Shown in pieces: positions 33,356 to 46,700 of a stretch of DNA of 64,000 nt. Under the pieces are notes generated by a model that saw only the letters and a list, made by a program, of their open reading frames with translations, did not search any database and was not told the origin of the DNA. Numbering within the stretch: position 1 is the stretch's first letter; each line of letters starts with the position of its first letter. Source of the stretch: Xiphophorus maculatus. Taxonomy: Eukaryota > Chordata > Actinopteri > Cyprinodontiformes > Poeciliidae. Position numbers and translations under genes: made by a program. The stretch is from assembly GCF_002775205.1 (NCBI RefSeq), contig NC_036454.1:11366882-11430881 (forward strand), given 5' to 3'.

Positions 33356-36300
33356 ATGACTGAGGTCTGTGTCCGGGTGGCGGTCCGTATCCGTCCCCTG
33401 CTCCGCAAAGAGCTCCTCCATCAGCATCAAGTGTGCGTCCGGGTGGTCCCCTCGGGCTCCGGGCAGGTGAGGCTCGGCTCGGACCGCCTTTTCTCTTTCG
33501 ACCACGCGTTCGGACCGACAACCAGCCAGGATGAAGTGTACGAGTCTTGCGTCCAGCCCCTGGTGGAGTCTCTGCTGGACGGATACAACGCTACCGTGTT
33601 TTGTTACGGACAGACTGGGTCTGGCAAGACGTACACACTGGGCGGGGGGAGCAAAGGCAAGTTATTAAAAAAGTTTATTTATTTCAATTGAAAGAAAAAC
33701 GTAATATAAATTTATTACACATAGTGCTTTTGTATGTATTATTTATTCGCTGTTTATTTGATAATGGCTTACAGCTAACGAAAACACAACAAATACTTTC
33801 TCAAATAAACTATTAAATAAGATATCTGATACAGAAATCCTGGAGGAGACTGCATACTTGACAGATGTCCAGCAAATAGTCACTGATAACTCTCACTAGG
33901 CGGGTAAGCCACAAAAAAAGACTCCTGAGTTTTTCCATGCAACACAGCGTTGAGACAATAATTTCTCTAAAAGGAGAAACCTAGGTTAGAGAAACTCAAA
34001 CCTAGGTTTTTATTAGCTCTAAGCCATTATCAAGCTTAAGAGTATCAGTTATGAGTAAAAACTTGAGATATATCCCAGTGTGGAATGAAATTTTTTTTTT
34101 GACTGAAATAAAATTTACTTTATGGTTATTTTTTAATAAATAGGATATAGCCTGTATGTCTTTTTATGATTAACACTTTAACAAAAAATAAATAAAACCA
34201 AAAACTGTGCCATATTTCTGATTCTTTCAGACAAAATATTCTAATTGAATCTTTGTCTATATTTTGAAACCTTGCAGATGAAGGAGGAATTATTGACTGT
34301 GTAGCTCAGGATGTGTTTTTGTTGCTGGCAAAGCGGAAGAACGATGATAACATTGAGGCAACGGTGCGGGTTTCATACATGGAGCTGTACAGAGAAGAAC
34401 TACGGGACCTGTTGGACATGAACACCAATCATAAAGAACTTGTCATCAGAGACGATGAAAAGGGGAACACAGGTAAAAAATTATTTTAAATATGGCAAAA
34501 CAATGAATGCATTCATGGAAAGATGACAGACTCATTTGGTTCAATGATTTTGTGTGCATTGACATGAATTCATCCGACTTTTACCTGGTTGTAAAATTGA
34601 TTAAATTCAACAGCCAGTAAACAAAAACACACAAAAGATTTACATACTGTGATTTTAAAAACAGAAATTTTGGCAGCTTGTTGGTTTGAAAAAAACGAGT
34701 GTTTGTTAATAGAATAGAATAGAATAGAATAGAATAGAATAGAATAGAATAGAATAGAATAGAATAGAATAGAATAGAATAACTTTATTCATCCCAGCAG
34801 GGAAATTATTTCGCAGTTACAGCAGCATAGAGACAAAACACACAACAACCACCACTGAGTATCAATGTAGACAAAATAAAAATAAAATACAACATGCTGT
34901 CAATATAAAAAGCAACTTAGAGCAGTCCTTGCAAAGATTCAAAAAAATGCAGATACAGTATGTATATGTAAATATATGTACAGCAAGTGTGCCACAGTGC
35001 AGTTGTGCAAAATTGGACTGATTAGTGCAGAACAATGATTTAGCTTTTATTGTACAGTGAGATGGCATGTGGCAGGAAGGATTTCCTGTATCTGTCTCTA
35101 CGACAGCGGAGCTGGAGCAGCCTATGTGAGAAGGTGCTCCGCTGTCTGTCCACTATGTGGTGGAGAGGGTGCTGTTTATTGTCCATAATAGACAGAACCT
35201 GCTTCAGTGTCCTCCTCTCCACCACAGTTTCCAGGGACTCCAGCCTTAGTCCCAGTACAGAGCCAGCTTTCCTGATGATTTTGTCTAGTCTATTAGAGTC
35301 GCTGGCTCTGATGCTGCTTCCCTAACACACAGCAGCATAAAGATGGCAACATCTTCTGTTAACAGAGTATCAGTGAGGAAAGAGCCAAAAACCCAAGGAA
35401 TTCCACAAAGTCCATATCCCAGATTTCACAGGCATCACTTGCTGAATGTTAAAGGTAATCTGTCATCTGCTAAAGGTTTACCTAACCCTGGTCATAAAGC
35501 TGGACAATGAAATACGCCCACAGAGGACCCTATGCAGTCTGTGCATTTGTTGCTCTAAATGCGCGTCTACAAGCTATTAAATCATGGGGTACACTTGGTG
35601 TTTTGCCATCATCTTTTCAATTTTTTGGTTATTGTTTTGAAATTACATTTATAACATTTTTTTAATTGCTCTGCTGTTTAGCCATTTACTGCATGGGTTT
35701 GTTTAAGCGTGTTTCCCTTCTCACCTTCCTCCAAAACATTTATTGATTTATTGATTGATTTGTTGTTTATTTTCATATAATGAAATGTAACTAATTTTGC
35801 TGCCTGGTTAAGGCCCGGGCGTGCTTTGTTTTTATTTTAGCTGTAGAAGGTAGACAGTTCTTCCTGGCAGTAATACCCTTATTCTATCACCTTCAGTTCA
35901 CAGTCTGTGCTAGTCTCATTAGTTAAAACCGTCTTATTTCCTTTTTTTGACTGTTTTCAGTTGTGATTGGTGCCAGAGAGATGGTTGTCACATCAGCTGA
36001 AGAGCTGCTCGGTGCCGTGGAGATGGGAAACGCCCTGCGTCACACTGGTGCAACGGGAATGAATGAGCACTCCAGTCGCTCTAATGTGATCCTCACTCTT
36101 CAGGTCCACATCCGTTCTCACAGCAACAAGAACCCATCCTTAAAGACTGTGCGCTCGTCCAAACTCTGCCTGGTGGACCTGGCAGGCTCAGAACGAGCTA
36201 GCAAAACTGGAAACACTGGAGCTCAATTCAAAGAGTCTGCACTCATCAATACTGGCCTGCTTGCCCTTGGTAATGTTATTCGCGCCCTCTCCGACCGTGG

Positions 36301-39300
36301 GCGAAGTCGTCGCGGCAACGGTTGCAGCAGTCCGCATGTACCGTACCGTGATGCCAAGATCACTCGACTCCTCCGGGACTCACTGGGAGGCAACGCCCAC
36401 ACAGTGATGGTGGCCTGTGTGAGCCCGTCCCACCACTTCATTGCGGAGACTTTGAATGTTCTTCAGTTCGCCTCCAAGGCCCGTCACATCCGCAACTGTC
36501 CAGGACCAGCGGTCTCTCTAACAGATGTTAAATCAGATCCTAAAGACTGCCAACCCGTCGAGACTCGATTGGAGGAGCTGGAGTATGAAGTTCAGACACT
36601 GAGAGAGCTTCTGAAGGAGAAGGAGAAGGACATGAAGGAGATGGAAAGGGAGAAAGCAAGGGGCGGAGGTGGAGATGGGGATGGTTTCAAACAGCCCAGT
36701 CAGATTACAGCGTCCACACTGGATAAGAGGCTGAACCAAGACACAGCTGCACAGTATCTGTTCTTGGCAAAGGAAGCAGCATATTTGCTTGCAGATATGT
36801 TCAAAGCATTTCCAAGTGTTATGTTCACGCAGAGACTGCAAGAATGGCAGGAGAGACTGGCAGCTGTCAGCCAGTCACATCATACAAGTAGTATAGACTG
36901 TTCAGAGGGGGCTGGAGACCTCCAGCTCCATGTAATCGCTTTAAACCTGAGAGAAGAACTCCGCCAGTGTCAGGTAAAAAGAAAAAAGGGAATTGGTTTA
37001 GTTACATTTAAAGTGTGCATGTGCATTTTAAATGTGATAATATTTTATTAATAGTCCACTCCTTAAAGTAATAAATGCTAAGTTTTTTTCTCTTTCCATA
37101 GGAAGCCCTCCAAGAAAAAGAGCAACTTCTGGAGCAAAAAGATGAAGAATTGAGACAGATTCAAAGAGAAGTTGAGAAACTGCTTGAAGAGAAAAGAAAC
37201 CAAGTTTTAGCTTCAGAGGAAGAGAAGGAACATTCTCGAATACTGGTGAGATGAATGAACAGAGAGTTGAATACAGTGCCTTCTTGTATTTCAAGGATTT
37301 TTTTTTGTCCAAAGATCCTTTTGACAATAAAAAAATGTCATCTACAGGCATATTTTTGTATTAATTTTCAGACTGAACAACTGGTGAGTCAGCAGATTCT
37401 GATTGATCGCCTTCGCAGCAGCCTCGTGGCTGTTCGTGGGATGACTCCAGGGTCAACCGAAGAAGCAAGGCCTTCTGGGAGCTCATGCACAAGACCCCAG
37501 AGTGTCCCTCTAATCACACACAGCTTGCTACACAGGCCATCCAGAAAGGTATGACATTTAATCCTGAATGGATATGGGTGTGTGTTTTATCTGTTGCATG
37601 TACCATGTCTATATATAATTTTGTTTGATTTGATGTGTTTGTAGATTCACTCCAGTCCACCCACCTATTCACTGGAGAGGGTGATGACAGCTTTTAGGAT
37701 GCGTGGTCATCTCCTTCTGGCTGAGATCGAGGAAAAAGATGAGGTCTACTGTCCATTCATTACACAACAGGCCGAAAGCAAGGAAAGAATTCAAAATAAT
37801 CATGAGGAGGAGACAAAAAAGGAGGACGCAGGAATGGAAGGATCTTCGTGCAGGAAAGAATTTCGGTGAGAGCCTTTACTATAGAGCTTTTTATACAGTT
37901 TACCATATAAAGATCAATAACTAATTATAGTTACAGGTACTATGCCTAGGAGTGAGGGTGTTATTAATACAATTTTTTCCAGTAAGTTAAAAATGGAAAA
38001 TCGTTGTTTGATTGAATTAGTATCGCAGTATCAATGTGTGTAAACATTGCAGACACACTGGGTCCCTGGTTGGATGAACAAAATTGTGGATCATATAACT
38101 TTCTGGTGCACTCAATTAAAACTCTACTGGCCAACAGTAATATTTTTGGCCACTTTAATGGAATTTTACTTTCAACATGTTTTATGGGACAATTTGATCT
38201 GCAGCTTTCTCTAAAAGCATCAAATTAATCTGAATTTTCTATTAATATTATTTTGTTATTTTAGGCTTCCTTTAAATCGAACCTGGACAAGCTGGGAAAA
38301 GAGACTACTACTGAAACCCAAAAGCACTACACCGGAAATGTATGACGGAAAAACAGCAGTACCAGAGTCTTATTTGGTCAAAGGTACTCTTTACATGTTC
38401 ATTATTTTACATTCATTCAGCTTGCACAGTTTATGCCATCCTCTCATTTCTGATTTCTCTGCTTAACTATCCCGTTGGCATAAACTGTACCCAGAAGTTG
38501 TTTCCTTTTCCAATTTATCAGACATAAAAGAAAACCCTGTGAAGAAGGTAAGGCGAGCCAACATTGTTGAAAGAAGAATCCATGAACTGATGGTCAGCAT
38601 GCGCTTAAAGGAGGAGCTTATCAAAGAACTTGACAAAACTGGTGAGTTAACATGGTTTCATGTTGCTGTATGCAGAGAAATGGAACAAAAGGTTCTAATA
38701 GGTTTGAAATTGAACCCATCTGGGATTTATTATGTCTCCAAAGGTTTGATTAGTACTTCAAGGTTAACGCTGACTCAGACACACTATCAGGAAGTAAATA
38801 AGATGAACTCGATGTCAATTACATTGTTTTTAAAGAAAATTATGTAAACTGGACATGTTTAACTAGATTTAGAAGTTAATGTTTTTTTTAATAACATAAA
38901 TAAACCTGAAAATCAGCATAGTTATTTCTTACCAACAGAAAGAAAAATCCAAGCAGTAGACAGAGGTGAAACGGGAAACGTGTTGGAGAGACTCTCCATG
39001 CAGAGCCAGCAGATCCGAGTCGAGGTCTACCACAGCCTGCAGAGCATGAGGCTGGAGAGAGCCAAGCTACAGAGCAGCCTCAGGGAGCTGGACGAGACCA
39101 ACAACAGAAAACCCCATCAAAACAGGGTCAGAACAAAATAACAAAACACGGTGACCGAACATGGCAAAGAACTTCACTTCATTTAAATATACCTATTCCT
39201 GTCCAAATGTAGCATTTTAATTGGGGAAAATTCCTTAAAAAATAAAGTTAATGTGGATTTTTAAGATAATCAAAGATAATTTCAGAACATTAATTAGGTC

Positions 39301-42097
39301 AGACAAATAATATTAAATAAAAAGGCACTGTATTTTTTCGGTTGATGAGAATAACTTTTATTCAATTTTTTTTATCAGTATTTTTAAGTAATTATTCATT
39401 AGGCGTTTAAGAGTTTTATAGTTTGTTTTATTAACCAAGAATTTCATTTTCTCATAATTTAAAATACAAAACCACTTAATTTTTGCAGGCCATCATTGCA
39501 TCGTGGTGTAACTGTCACCGTTTTTCTTAATTGAAGTATTTTGTGTTCTTGTGTTCAGGGACAAAGTTTAAAGAGTTCATCTGTTCCTGAAAACTTTCCC
39601 ATGGAAACAAAGAAAATGGTAAAGTATTAAACAGACATTATTTGTTCTTAGACACAATTATCTTCTTGTAAGATAAAGCAGAAGTTTATCTTCTTTTGTC
39701 ATCTTTCTTTCTTTCGCCCTTGCGTTTCCTTACTATAGCTCCATGGCAGTAGTTGGCCTGAAGAAGAAGAGGAAAGGGCCATTCATAAGAGAGCAGAGCT
39801 TCAGGAGCTGGGGGAGGAGCTGAAGAGGAAAGTGGAGGTGCTGCAGCACAGAGAGGCCTGTGTCCAACAGAAAAACAAACTCCAGATCAAGATGCTGCAG
39901 TCCAGTCAGGTCGGCCTCTGCTTCCAGCACCATCCATTTGTAAAGTCAGTTTTCAAAGCTGGAATTGTTTCACTTTTAAATGTGTTCTCTGACTTCCAGG
40001 CTTTGAGTCGGGACTTGCTGCAAGTGTCTGTTCAGTTGGAGTCTGTGGAAGAGCAGCTTCAGAGTCAGAGCAGCGCGAGAAAGACCAGAATGGTTACAGT
40101 CAGGGAGCTGGAGAAAGAGAGAGACATGCTGAAGATGAAAAGAGACACTCTGGAAGCCCAGCTGAGGGACAACAGAGTGCTCTCTGTGGAGGTAAGACAT
40201 TTCATGTTTTGATTTCTCTCTGTGCTCCTTACATTATTTTTCATTTGTTTATGCCTGTTGTACAGGAGGAGCATTCCCTCCTCCAGCTGGAGGAAGCTGT
40301 TGAGGCTCTAGATGCAGCTCTTGAATTTAAAAACAACGCCATCCAGGAGCGGCAGAATCACCTGTTCGTCGGAAACTCATCTCTGCTCGAGTCCAAAGAC
40401 ACAGAACCCGCTCAGCACTGTGACATTACCAGGAAGCTGAAGAAGCTCTCATTACCTGAGGCCATAGAGCTGTTGATCAAATATTTCAACAAGGCAAGAG
40501 GAAATTATCTTCATCATATATTTAATTATCTTTACAAGTAAAATATTTAAGGCATAGACTGGGCTAAATGTCCTCCAACAGGGCTGTTTGACACCCTGCA
40601 TCTCACTAAAATAAAATATCATACATATTAATTTACTTTAGTAATTCAGTAATAAATGTAAAAACAGAAATTGTGTTTATTTCTGCTAATTTTGAGGATT
40701 ATAGCTTATAGCAGATGAAAATCTATATGCTGACTTAGCATATAGATTTATGGATGCAGTCTCTCACTGCATCCATAAGGAGAATATGTCACAAAAGGTC
40801 ATTCCTAAAGAAGCTGGCTGTTCACAGAGCACTGTATACATTCACATTAATGGAAAGTTGAGTGGAAAGAAAAAGTATTTTTTTAATAAAAGAGCCACCA
40901 GAATCAGAGATTACTGCATTTTAAATAGGATTGTGATGAAAAGCCTAATTCAAAGTCACGGGGAGAATCAAAAGTTGCAGACTGCTGCTAGAGTCTTCAA
41001 GAGCCTTTTAGCCACTCCTTAACTGTGTGTTGAGTTGTTTAACGCCTAAAATTCTGATTCTGGATAGATTTAAGATATGTTTTAACTTTCATGGACTGTC
41101 CTTACGGCATGCTGTTATTGTCCCAGCCTGTTTGTACGGGGTGTTTCTTTAATGCCTCAAATTTATATTAATTCATTCTGTCCTTTGCTTTGTTGTACTA
41201 AACCACCACTGTCGTCAACAACAACTCCAGGTCGTTTGTCTTCGAGAGGCAGAGCGTCGTCTACATATGCAGTGTGAAGAGCTGGAGCTTCATGTCGGCG
41301 AGCAGGAAGCAGCACTTAGGGAGATGGAGGCAGCCATGCAGCGTTTTGCTCTGGACGCAGACCGCAGGCTCACCCTGCAACACAGAGATCACCAAAACAA
41401 TGTCCGGCTGCTACTACAGGAACTTAAAGGTGAGGATCCAGAGTATTTGTGATATTTTCTGTGAATTTTGCTATTTCGTTCATGTTTCCTTCTGTATTGT
41501 TCATGTGTTTCTGGTTATTTAGAGGGGATGTCAAGAGAGACACAACAAGCCATACAAGTCAGAGTCCAGCATCTGGAGAAAGAGTTGTTTTTCTACAAAA
41601 GCTCCAGTCGGCAGCTGAAGAAGAAGCTCAAAGAACTTCTAAGTGATGCTCCCCACAATGACAATCAGTCCTCACACACACAGGAGAGCAGAGAAAGGCA
41701 GGGCACTCACTTACCTTTCAGTGTGAATGAACCCGAAACACACTGTGAGGAGGAGGGAGAGACGACACACATTTCCACCACATACACAAAAATATATACA
41801 GAGGAAATAGAATCTAAACCAGTCAAGCCATCACTTTCTGTCGTCCAAGCACTCCCGAAGACAAAATTCTCTGAACACAGTCAGGCACTCACACTGTCCC
41901 ATGAAAGGTATACAAGAGGTCAGCCTGAGGTTAGTTTAGAAATGACACCTGTCAAACTGTGTCGCAGGGAGCTGAGGGAGATTCCTGCAGCTGACCTGCA
42001 GCTCCTTGGTGCTGCCACTAGGAGGCACCAATCTGTGGTTAATTCAAGCTCTGAGTCAATGATGGAGGATTCTATAGAAGTGCCCAGAAACACGTGA
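33356..42097 (+). CDS. kif27: Kinesin-like protein KIF27 (kinesin-4 family, cilia), 15 coding exons
   Basis: KIF27 is the paralog of the Hedgehog regulator KIF7 and acts in building motile cilia. Exons: 33356-33656, 34278-34472, 35961-36973, 37102-37245, 37372-37548, 37645-37865, 38265-38383, 38522-38641, 38939-39126, 39559-39618, 39739-39909, 40000-40191, 40266-40493, 41231-41429 and 41523-42097. The product is about 1300 residues (human about 1400). The motor domain is residues 1-344 with P-loop GQTGSGKT (85-92), switch I NEHSSRS (200-206), switch II LVDLAGSE (236-243) and PYRDAKITRLLRDSLGG. A long coiled coil follows, including KIF7/27-type RRANIVERRIHELMVSMRLK. Most of the motor lies in the 1013-nt exon 3. 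Introns after exons 1 and 13 have GC donors (AAAG|gcaagt and CAAG|gcaaga). The upstream in-frame extension lacks an ATG, so MTEVCVRVAV is the start. Confidence 0.94.
34709..35345 (-). mobile_element. LINE 3' fragment with an (AATAG)n tail, in kif27 intron 2
   Basis: The minus strand at 35040-35225 encodes VERRTLKQVLSIMDNKQHPL then FSHRLLQLRCRRDRYRKSFL, the end of a frequent fish LINE polymerase. The 3' tail is a perfect (AATAG)n array (34712-34780) on the left, as expected for minus-strand insertion. The copy is 5'-truncated at about 35345. It shares a core with the 26030-26400 fragment. The perfect tail suggests a fairly young insertion. The clade is L2/CR1-like from memory. Confidence 0.7.
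34712..34780 (+). repeat. (AATAG)n pentanucleotide microsatellite
   Basis: About 14 uninterrupted copies of aatag form the tail of the adjacent LINE copy. Length polymorphism is likely. Confidence 0.95.
40719..40778. repeat. Two adjoining perfect hairpins
   Basis: aaatctatatgct (40719-40731), loop gactt, then the exact complement (40737-40749). This overlaps by two bases a second hairpin: ttatggatgcagt (40748-40760), loop ctctc, exact complement (40766-40778). They lie in kif27 intron 13 at the left end of a Tc1-like relic. Confidence 0.85.
40780..41140 (+). mobile_element. Tc1-like transposase relic (N-terminal part), kif27 intron 13
   Basis: The plus strand reads PKEAGCSQSTVYIHINGKLS, a helix-turn-helix start typical of fish Tc1-like transposases (usual form KEAGCSQSAVSKHINGKLSG). 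The frame stays open from 40750 to 41022, then decays. The catalytic domain is missing. Confidence 0.75.
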
Positions 42098-43300
42098 TTC
42101 TGCTTTATTTTCTGTCTGCTCATTTCTGTGGCAGATTTTGAGTGGATAATATTAAAGGTTCTATTTTGTAGATGACTGATTTAAAAAAAAATGCACTAAA
42201 TATGTTGTTCATTTTTTTGGTAAGATTTTACAATTTTCAAGTGAGATCATAAAACATTAAAAATGATAAAAATGTATTATCTAAAAAAATTAGTTTAATG
42301 TGTTTGGGTTGATTTCATATAAAAGTGAAAGTTTTTGTTTCAAAATATTATTTGTTACAATAAATTTCCAAATATTGAAAATAATTAAATATTGTACAGC
42401 ACTACATATTAGAAGGAGGATTTGTTCCTTTGCGTTATTTGGGAGACATAATTACACGCTCTTGTCCAAAGCTGGATTTAAATGCTAAATGTGAAACACG
42501 TTTTTGTAAATGTGTTAAATTAGGTTAACGAGGCAAAGCTCAGCACTTTTCAGATTATACTTCTCATATTATTGCCTTGTATTTATACAGTTAAAAGTCT
42601 CATAGTTACCACACATTATATGTTTTCCCTTCGTTTCACTATATAATTAGCCCTTCTTTTGATGCATTCCTAATGAAAACTTATGTATTTATGTTGATCT
42701 TTTATTTTGTACTAACTTATTAAAATCTGTAAGAATCACAATGGACTGTTTTGTCTTTTATGGGGTATTTCCACTTGGAGTTTGCAGATTCTCCCTATGC
42801 ATGCATTGGTTCTTTCTGGGTATTCTGACTTAATTCCATAGTCCAAAAACATCGGGTTAATAGGTCTCTAAATTGTCCACAGCTGTGTGTGTATGTGTGT
42901 GCATGCTTGTCTGTCATGTGTGTCTCTATGTTACCCTGTGATGGACAACATATAGAGACTCGCCACTGGTTAGATTTTGACAGCTGTCAACCTTTTAGAA
43001 ATTCCCATTGGATGATTACAAGTGACAGATTTAACAATTTTTTTAAATTTTGGAGAACGCATACCTTTAGATAACCTTCAGAACTCACTCAATTTGTAAA
43101 TAAATACTAAGTATCCGGGTTTACCTTCAGCCTGTTATATTTCATTTCAGTCTCAATGTATTTCCGTTTGTCTTTTTGAGATAGACTAACATGTACACAT
43201 CTGGTACAATGTCTTACATATTTACAATGTTATTGTTACAACATTTTATTTCTTTCGTTTTTAGTAATTTTAATCAGTCAGTGTCTAAGGAAACGCTAAG
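42098..43300. other. kif27 3' UTR and intergenic spacer
   Basis: No gene is seen. An AATAAA at about 42359-42364 is a plausible kif27 poly(A) signal. A repeat relic lies at 42838-42965. The remainder is AT-rich and featureless. Confidence 0.55.
42838..42965. repeat. Fragment of a common teleost interspersed repeat
   Basis: 'agtccaaaaacatcgggtta' followed by 'taggtctctaaattgtcc', a short GT-rich patch and 'ttaccctgtgatggac' is a motif order I have seen repeatedly in fish genomes. It shares its core with the fragment at 685-745. Confidence 0.5.
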
Positions 43301-43798
43301 ATTTTAAGATCGCAGCGCAGGAGGCCAGCACCAGTTGAAATGTAGTTTCGTGCTGTTTAGAACCACCGGGCTTCCGTACCGAGTTAGACAATCGCTAGTA
43401 GCACAACCAACTGCAGCTCAGTTCGCTGAAGACGTAGACAGAAGTACTTTTAGTCAACTTCTCTTGTCACCGTTGTCTCTGCAACACATCTCTGTGAGTG
43501 TAACACAAACAAAGGCTTAGCCTGAGCGTGTGAAGGTTTTGTCGACTTTTTACACTTGTTAGTACGCTAACAAAAAACCTGCTAGCCCGGTTGTATCGTT
43601 GCTGCTTTCATCAGCAGATTGTTACTGTCGGCAGAGTTGAAGAAAATTGCTGTAATTTTTTATTTTCATTATGAATAAATATTTAGGCGGATATTTTTCA
43701 GGACTACATAAACATCGTTCCACAATATACATAACTATTTCATGTTAACAGTTATTTTTAACGGGACCATTTCTTGTGATTTAGTTTCCCGTTACGTG

Positions 43799-46700
43799 AT
43801 GGCATCGTCTGCAATGATCACTGTCCCCACCACCGCCTCCCGGTTCGCCCTGCTCCAGATTGACTCCGATTCGGACTCGGAAACCTCCGAGCCGGGGAAG
43901 TCCAACACCAAACGCGGGAGGGACTCCTCCGGGAAGTCCAGACAGGGGAAATCAGGAGCAACAACTGGATCAGGGGGTAAAGGTGGTCAGGGTGGCGAGA
44001 AGAAGAAAGACAAGAAAAAGAAGAAGAAGGAGCAGCAGCAGAGTGAGGCGAACGAGGTGAGACAGTCTGCTAGCCATGCCCTCATTTTTTCCGTTTATTA
44101 ATCTGCTATAGAGCAGAGCGTCTGACTGCTCCATCTTTGTTTCATTTTTACCGGAACTGAAACTGCTCTGCAGCCACAGTCAGGTGTATTCATGACCTCC
44201 ACTCTAATTAGCTGAAAGCAAAAACAATAAAGAGTTCTCGAAGCAAATGTTTTAAAAATTAGGTCAATTCTGTTTTTTGTTTGTTTTTGTACTTGTAGCA
44301 CCAGTTAAATTGTCTTCACATATTTAAATCACAACACAAAAACCAACAGTCATGTGAAATGAAGTTAGGAGACGTAATTAAACATTGAGTTGTTTAAAAA
44401 GAAAAAAAAGACCCACATCTTTCTTGTTTATCCCTGGGAAATAAGTGATTTATTTATAGGTAAACACCAATAATTACCTGTCTTGGGGGATGAACTTTGT
44501 CCGTGTTCTCTCTGGAAAACTTTACTCCATGTTTTTCTTTTCTTTTCAAAGTTTTCTTCCTTGAACACCTTCCATCAAAGTTTAACTTGTGCAATCACCG
44601 TCTGCAGCAAGAGGCTACAGCAGGGATTTGGAAACTTCGTTCATCGTTTTTTTTTACCTTTAGAAACTGCTTGAATAGCTAGACCTTAACATGTTGTATT
44701 GAATGAATGGCGAAGCTACATTCTTGTCTAACAGATAAGACAGTAGCTTGTCTACTGTTTTTTTCATCTTTTTTGTGGACAAGGGAATTGATTATTTCAA
44801 ATTCATTTGAGATCTTCTTAAATATCTAACCACATTCATTTGCTGCTACGGTGATCTTACTGAAAGCCTCAGGCAGCTGTTTGAATCTAATCTGTGTGAC
44901 GATATTTCACTTCTACAGGAACACACCAAACTTCTCACTCTTCAAGTGTCCACTAAAGGTGTAGTTTAGCTTCAGTTGAGCAGTTGTTACAGACCCACCC
45001 TTCCTAATGTGCATTGGTAGCTTTGTTATCATTAATTGAAGCAAATTATGGTACCTTTCAGTTTCTGAAACATTTTGGATAAATGTTTTGTCTGTCTTTC
45101 CTTTAGCTGCGTAATCTGGCCTTCAAGAAGATTCCCCAGAAGTCCTGTGCCCCTCCGCCCTGCATGACGCTGTCAGGAATAGCCAGCGAGCTCCTCAGCC
45201 CGGCATCAGTGGACCACAGCTTACCTTCAGAGGGCTGGCAACAGTGGAAACAGAGAGACGAACAGGTTAGAGAAAATGACTAGAGACTGTGTCCTGATTT
45301 TGGAATCACACTTAAGGCTTAAGGAACTCCTCAGCAGTAGAGAAGCTTCTGCAGTGAACACTTTTAAAGGATTTCCATTGTTGCAATAAAAGAGTAAATT
45401 TGTTAAATGAGGTATACGTGTCCTTAATATTTATATCACAAACTGCTCTATCAGGGCTAAGAAGGTTTTTTTTTTCCTAGTTCAGGTTGACATAACCTTC
45501 CTTTCCGTGTTTCTGTAGATAACCACAGAGCTGTATGAGGCAGATTTGGAAAAGGCCTTGATTCTAAGTAAACTGGAGTATGAACAACATAAACAGGTAC
45601 ATAAGCTGCATTCACACACTAATAATTGATGAATGCTTAAAACAGGTGTAGATTTCACAGCTTAAAGATCTAGAGAAGTGTATCACTACTATTTTCTAAA
45701 ACAAACTGAAGTTTGTAGTTATAACATGGTAGAATCTGAAAACAGTCAAAAAGAATAAATACTTTTTTCAGGCAGGAAATTATTATAAGTCAATTTTAAT
45801 GCGAACGCTGATAAATTGTTAAAGTAAAAAAACATGTCACCAATTATTAGGCATATAGCCTCTTTGAGTCTTCAGTGTAAAACGTGATCATTTTGACATG
45901 AATAATTGGTCGTTTATGTTCAACTGAGTTAAATTAATCGCTATTGACAGGAATAAACACTACGAATTACTGGTATGAAAACCATAAAAATTAATCAATA
46001 AGAGGCAAATAATGTGTTTGTGTCAGCAGAGCAACACAAACGTAGCTTCTCCAAAGTCACGAGGAGGAAAAGAGGGCGGCGGGAAGAAGGACAAAAAGAA
46101 AAGTCAGCAGACAAAAGACAAAAAGACAGTTTCTCTGCAGGACTTCCAGGCTGAAGGCTCTGCTGGTGGGATAAACTGGTTCATCACTTGCAAAATCTTT
46201 TCATATAGCTGTACTTTTATGTTAAACTTGTTACTAACCTTTTCGGTGCAAAAGAAACACTCATGCAGTAGATTAAGTTTTCACAAAGTGTTATGATGGT
46301 TTTTACTAACGTCTGTTTTTTTTTTCTTGTTGTTGCAGAGCAAGTAAGTAGAAAACAAGAGGTGAGAAAGATTTTTTATTTATTTACCCCAATAATTTTC
46401 TGACCATCACCAACATTTTTAACCCCTTAATTAATGTAAAAAAAATAGACAGTTTGATTTTGACAGGGTTTCTGCATTGTGTGGTCTAAAACAGTATTGG
46501 ATTTTGTTTTCCTCAGCTTTGAATAAATCTAGAAAAACAAAGTAATGATGTGGTAAAATACGTATTTGGACACTTTAGTTTGTCTAAAGGATCCATCCAT
46601 TCAAAGCCTGACCACACTGAGTATTTTAGTTATGCAGCATAATAAACTACTTCATTCTGCAGCAACTCATTTATGCCATGTATATTTTATTATTACTACA

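Noticed and set aside
33970-34025. Palindromic cctagg repeats (aaacctaggtt ... aacctaggttt)
   Set aside because: Short arms with a longer loop in an intron; plausible by chance and no associated feature.
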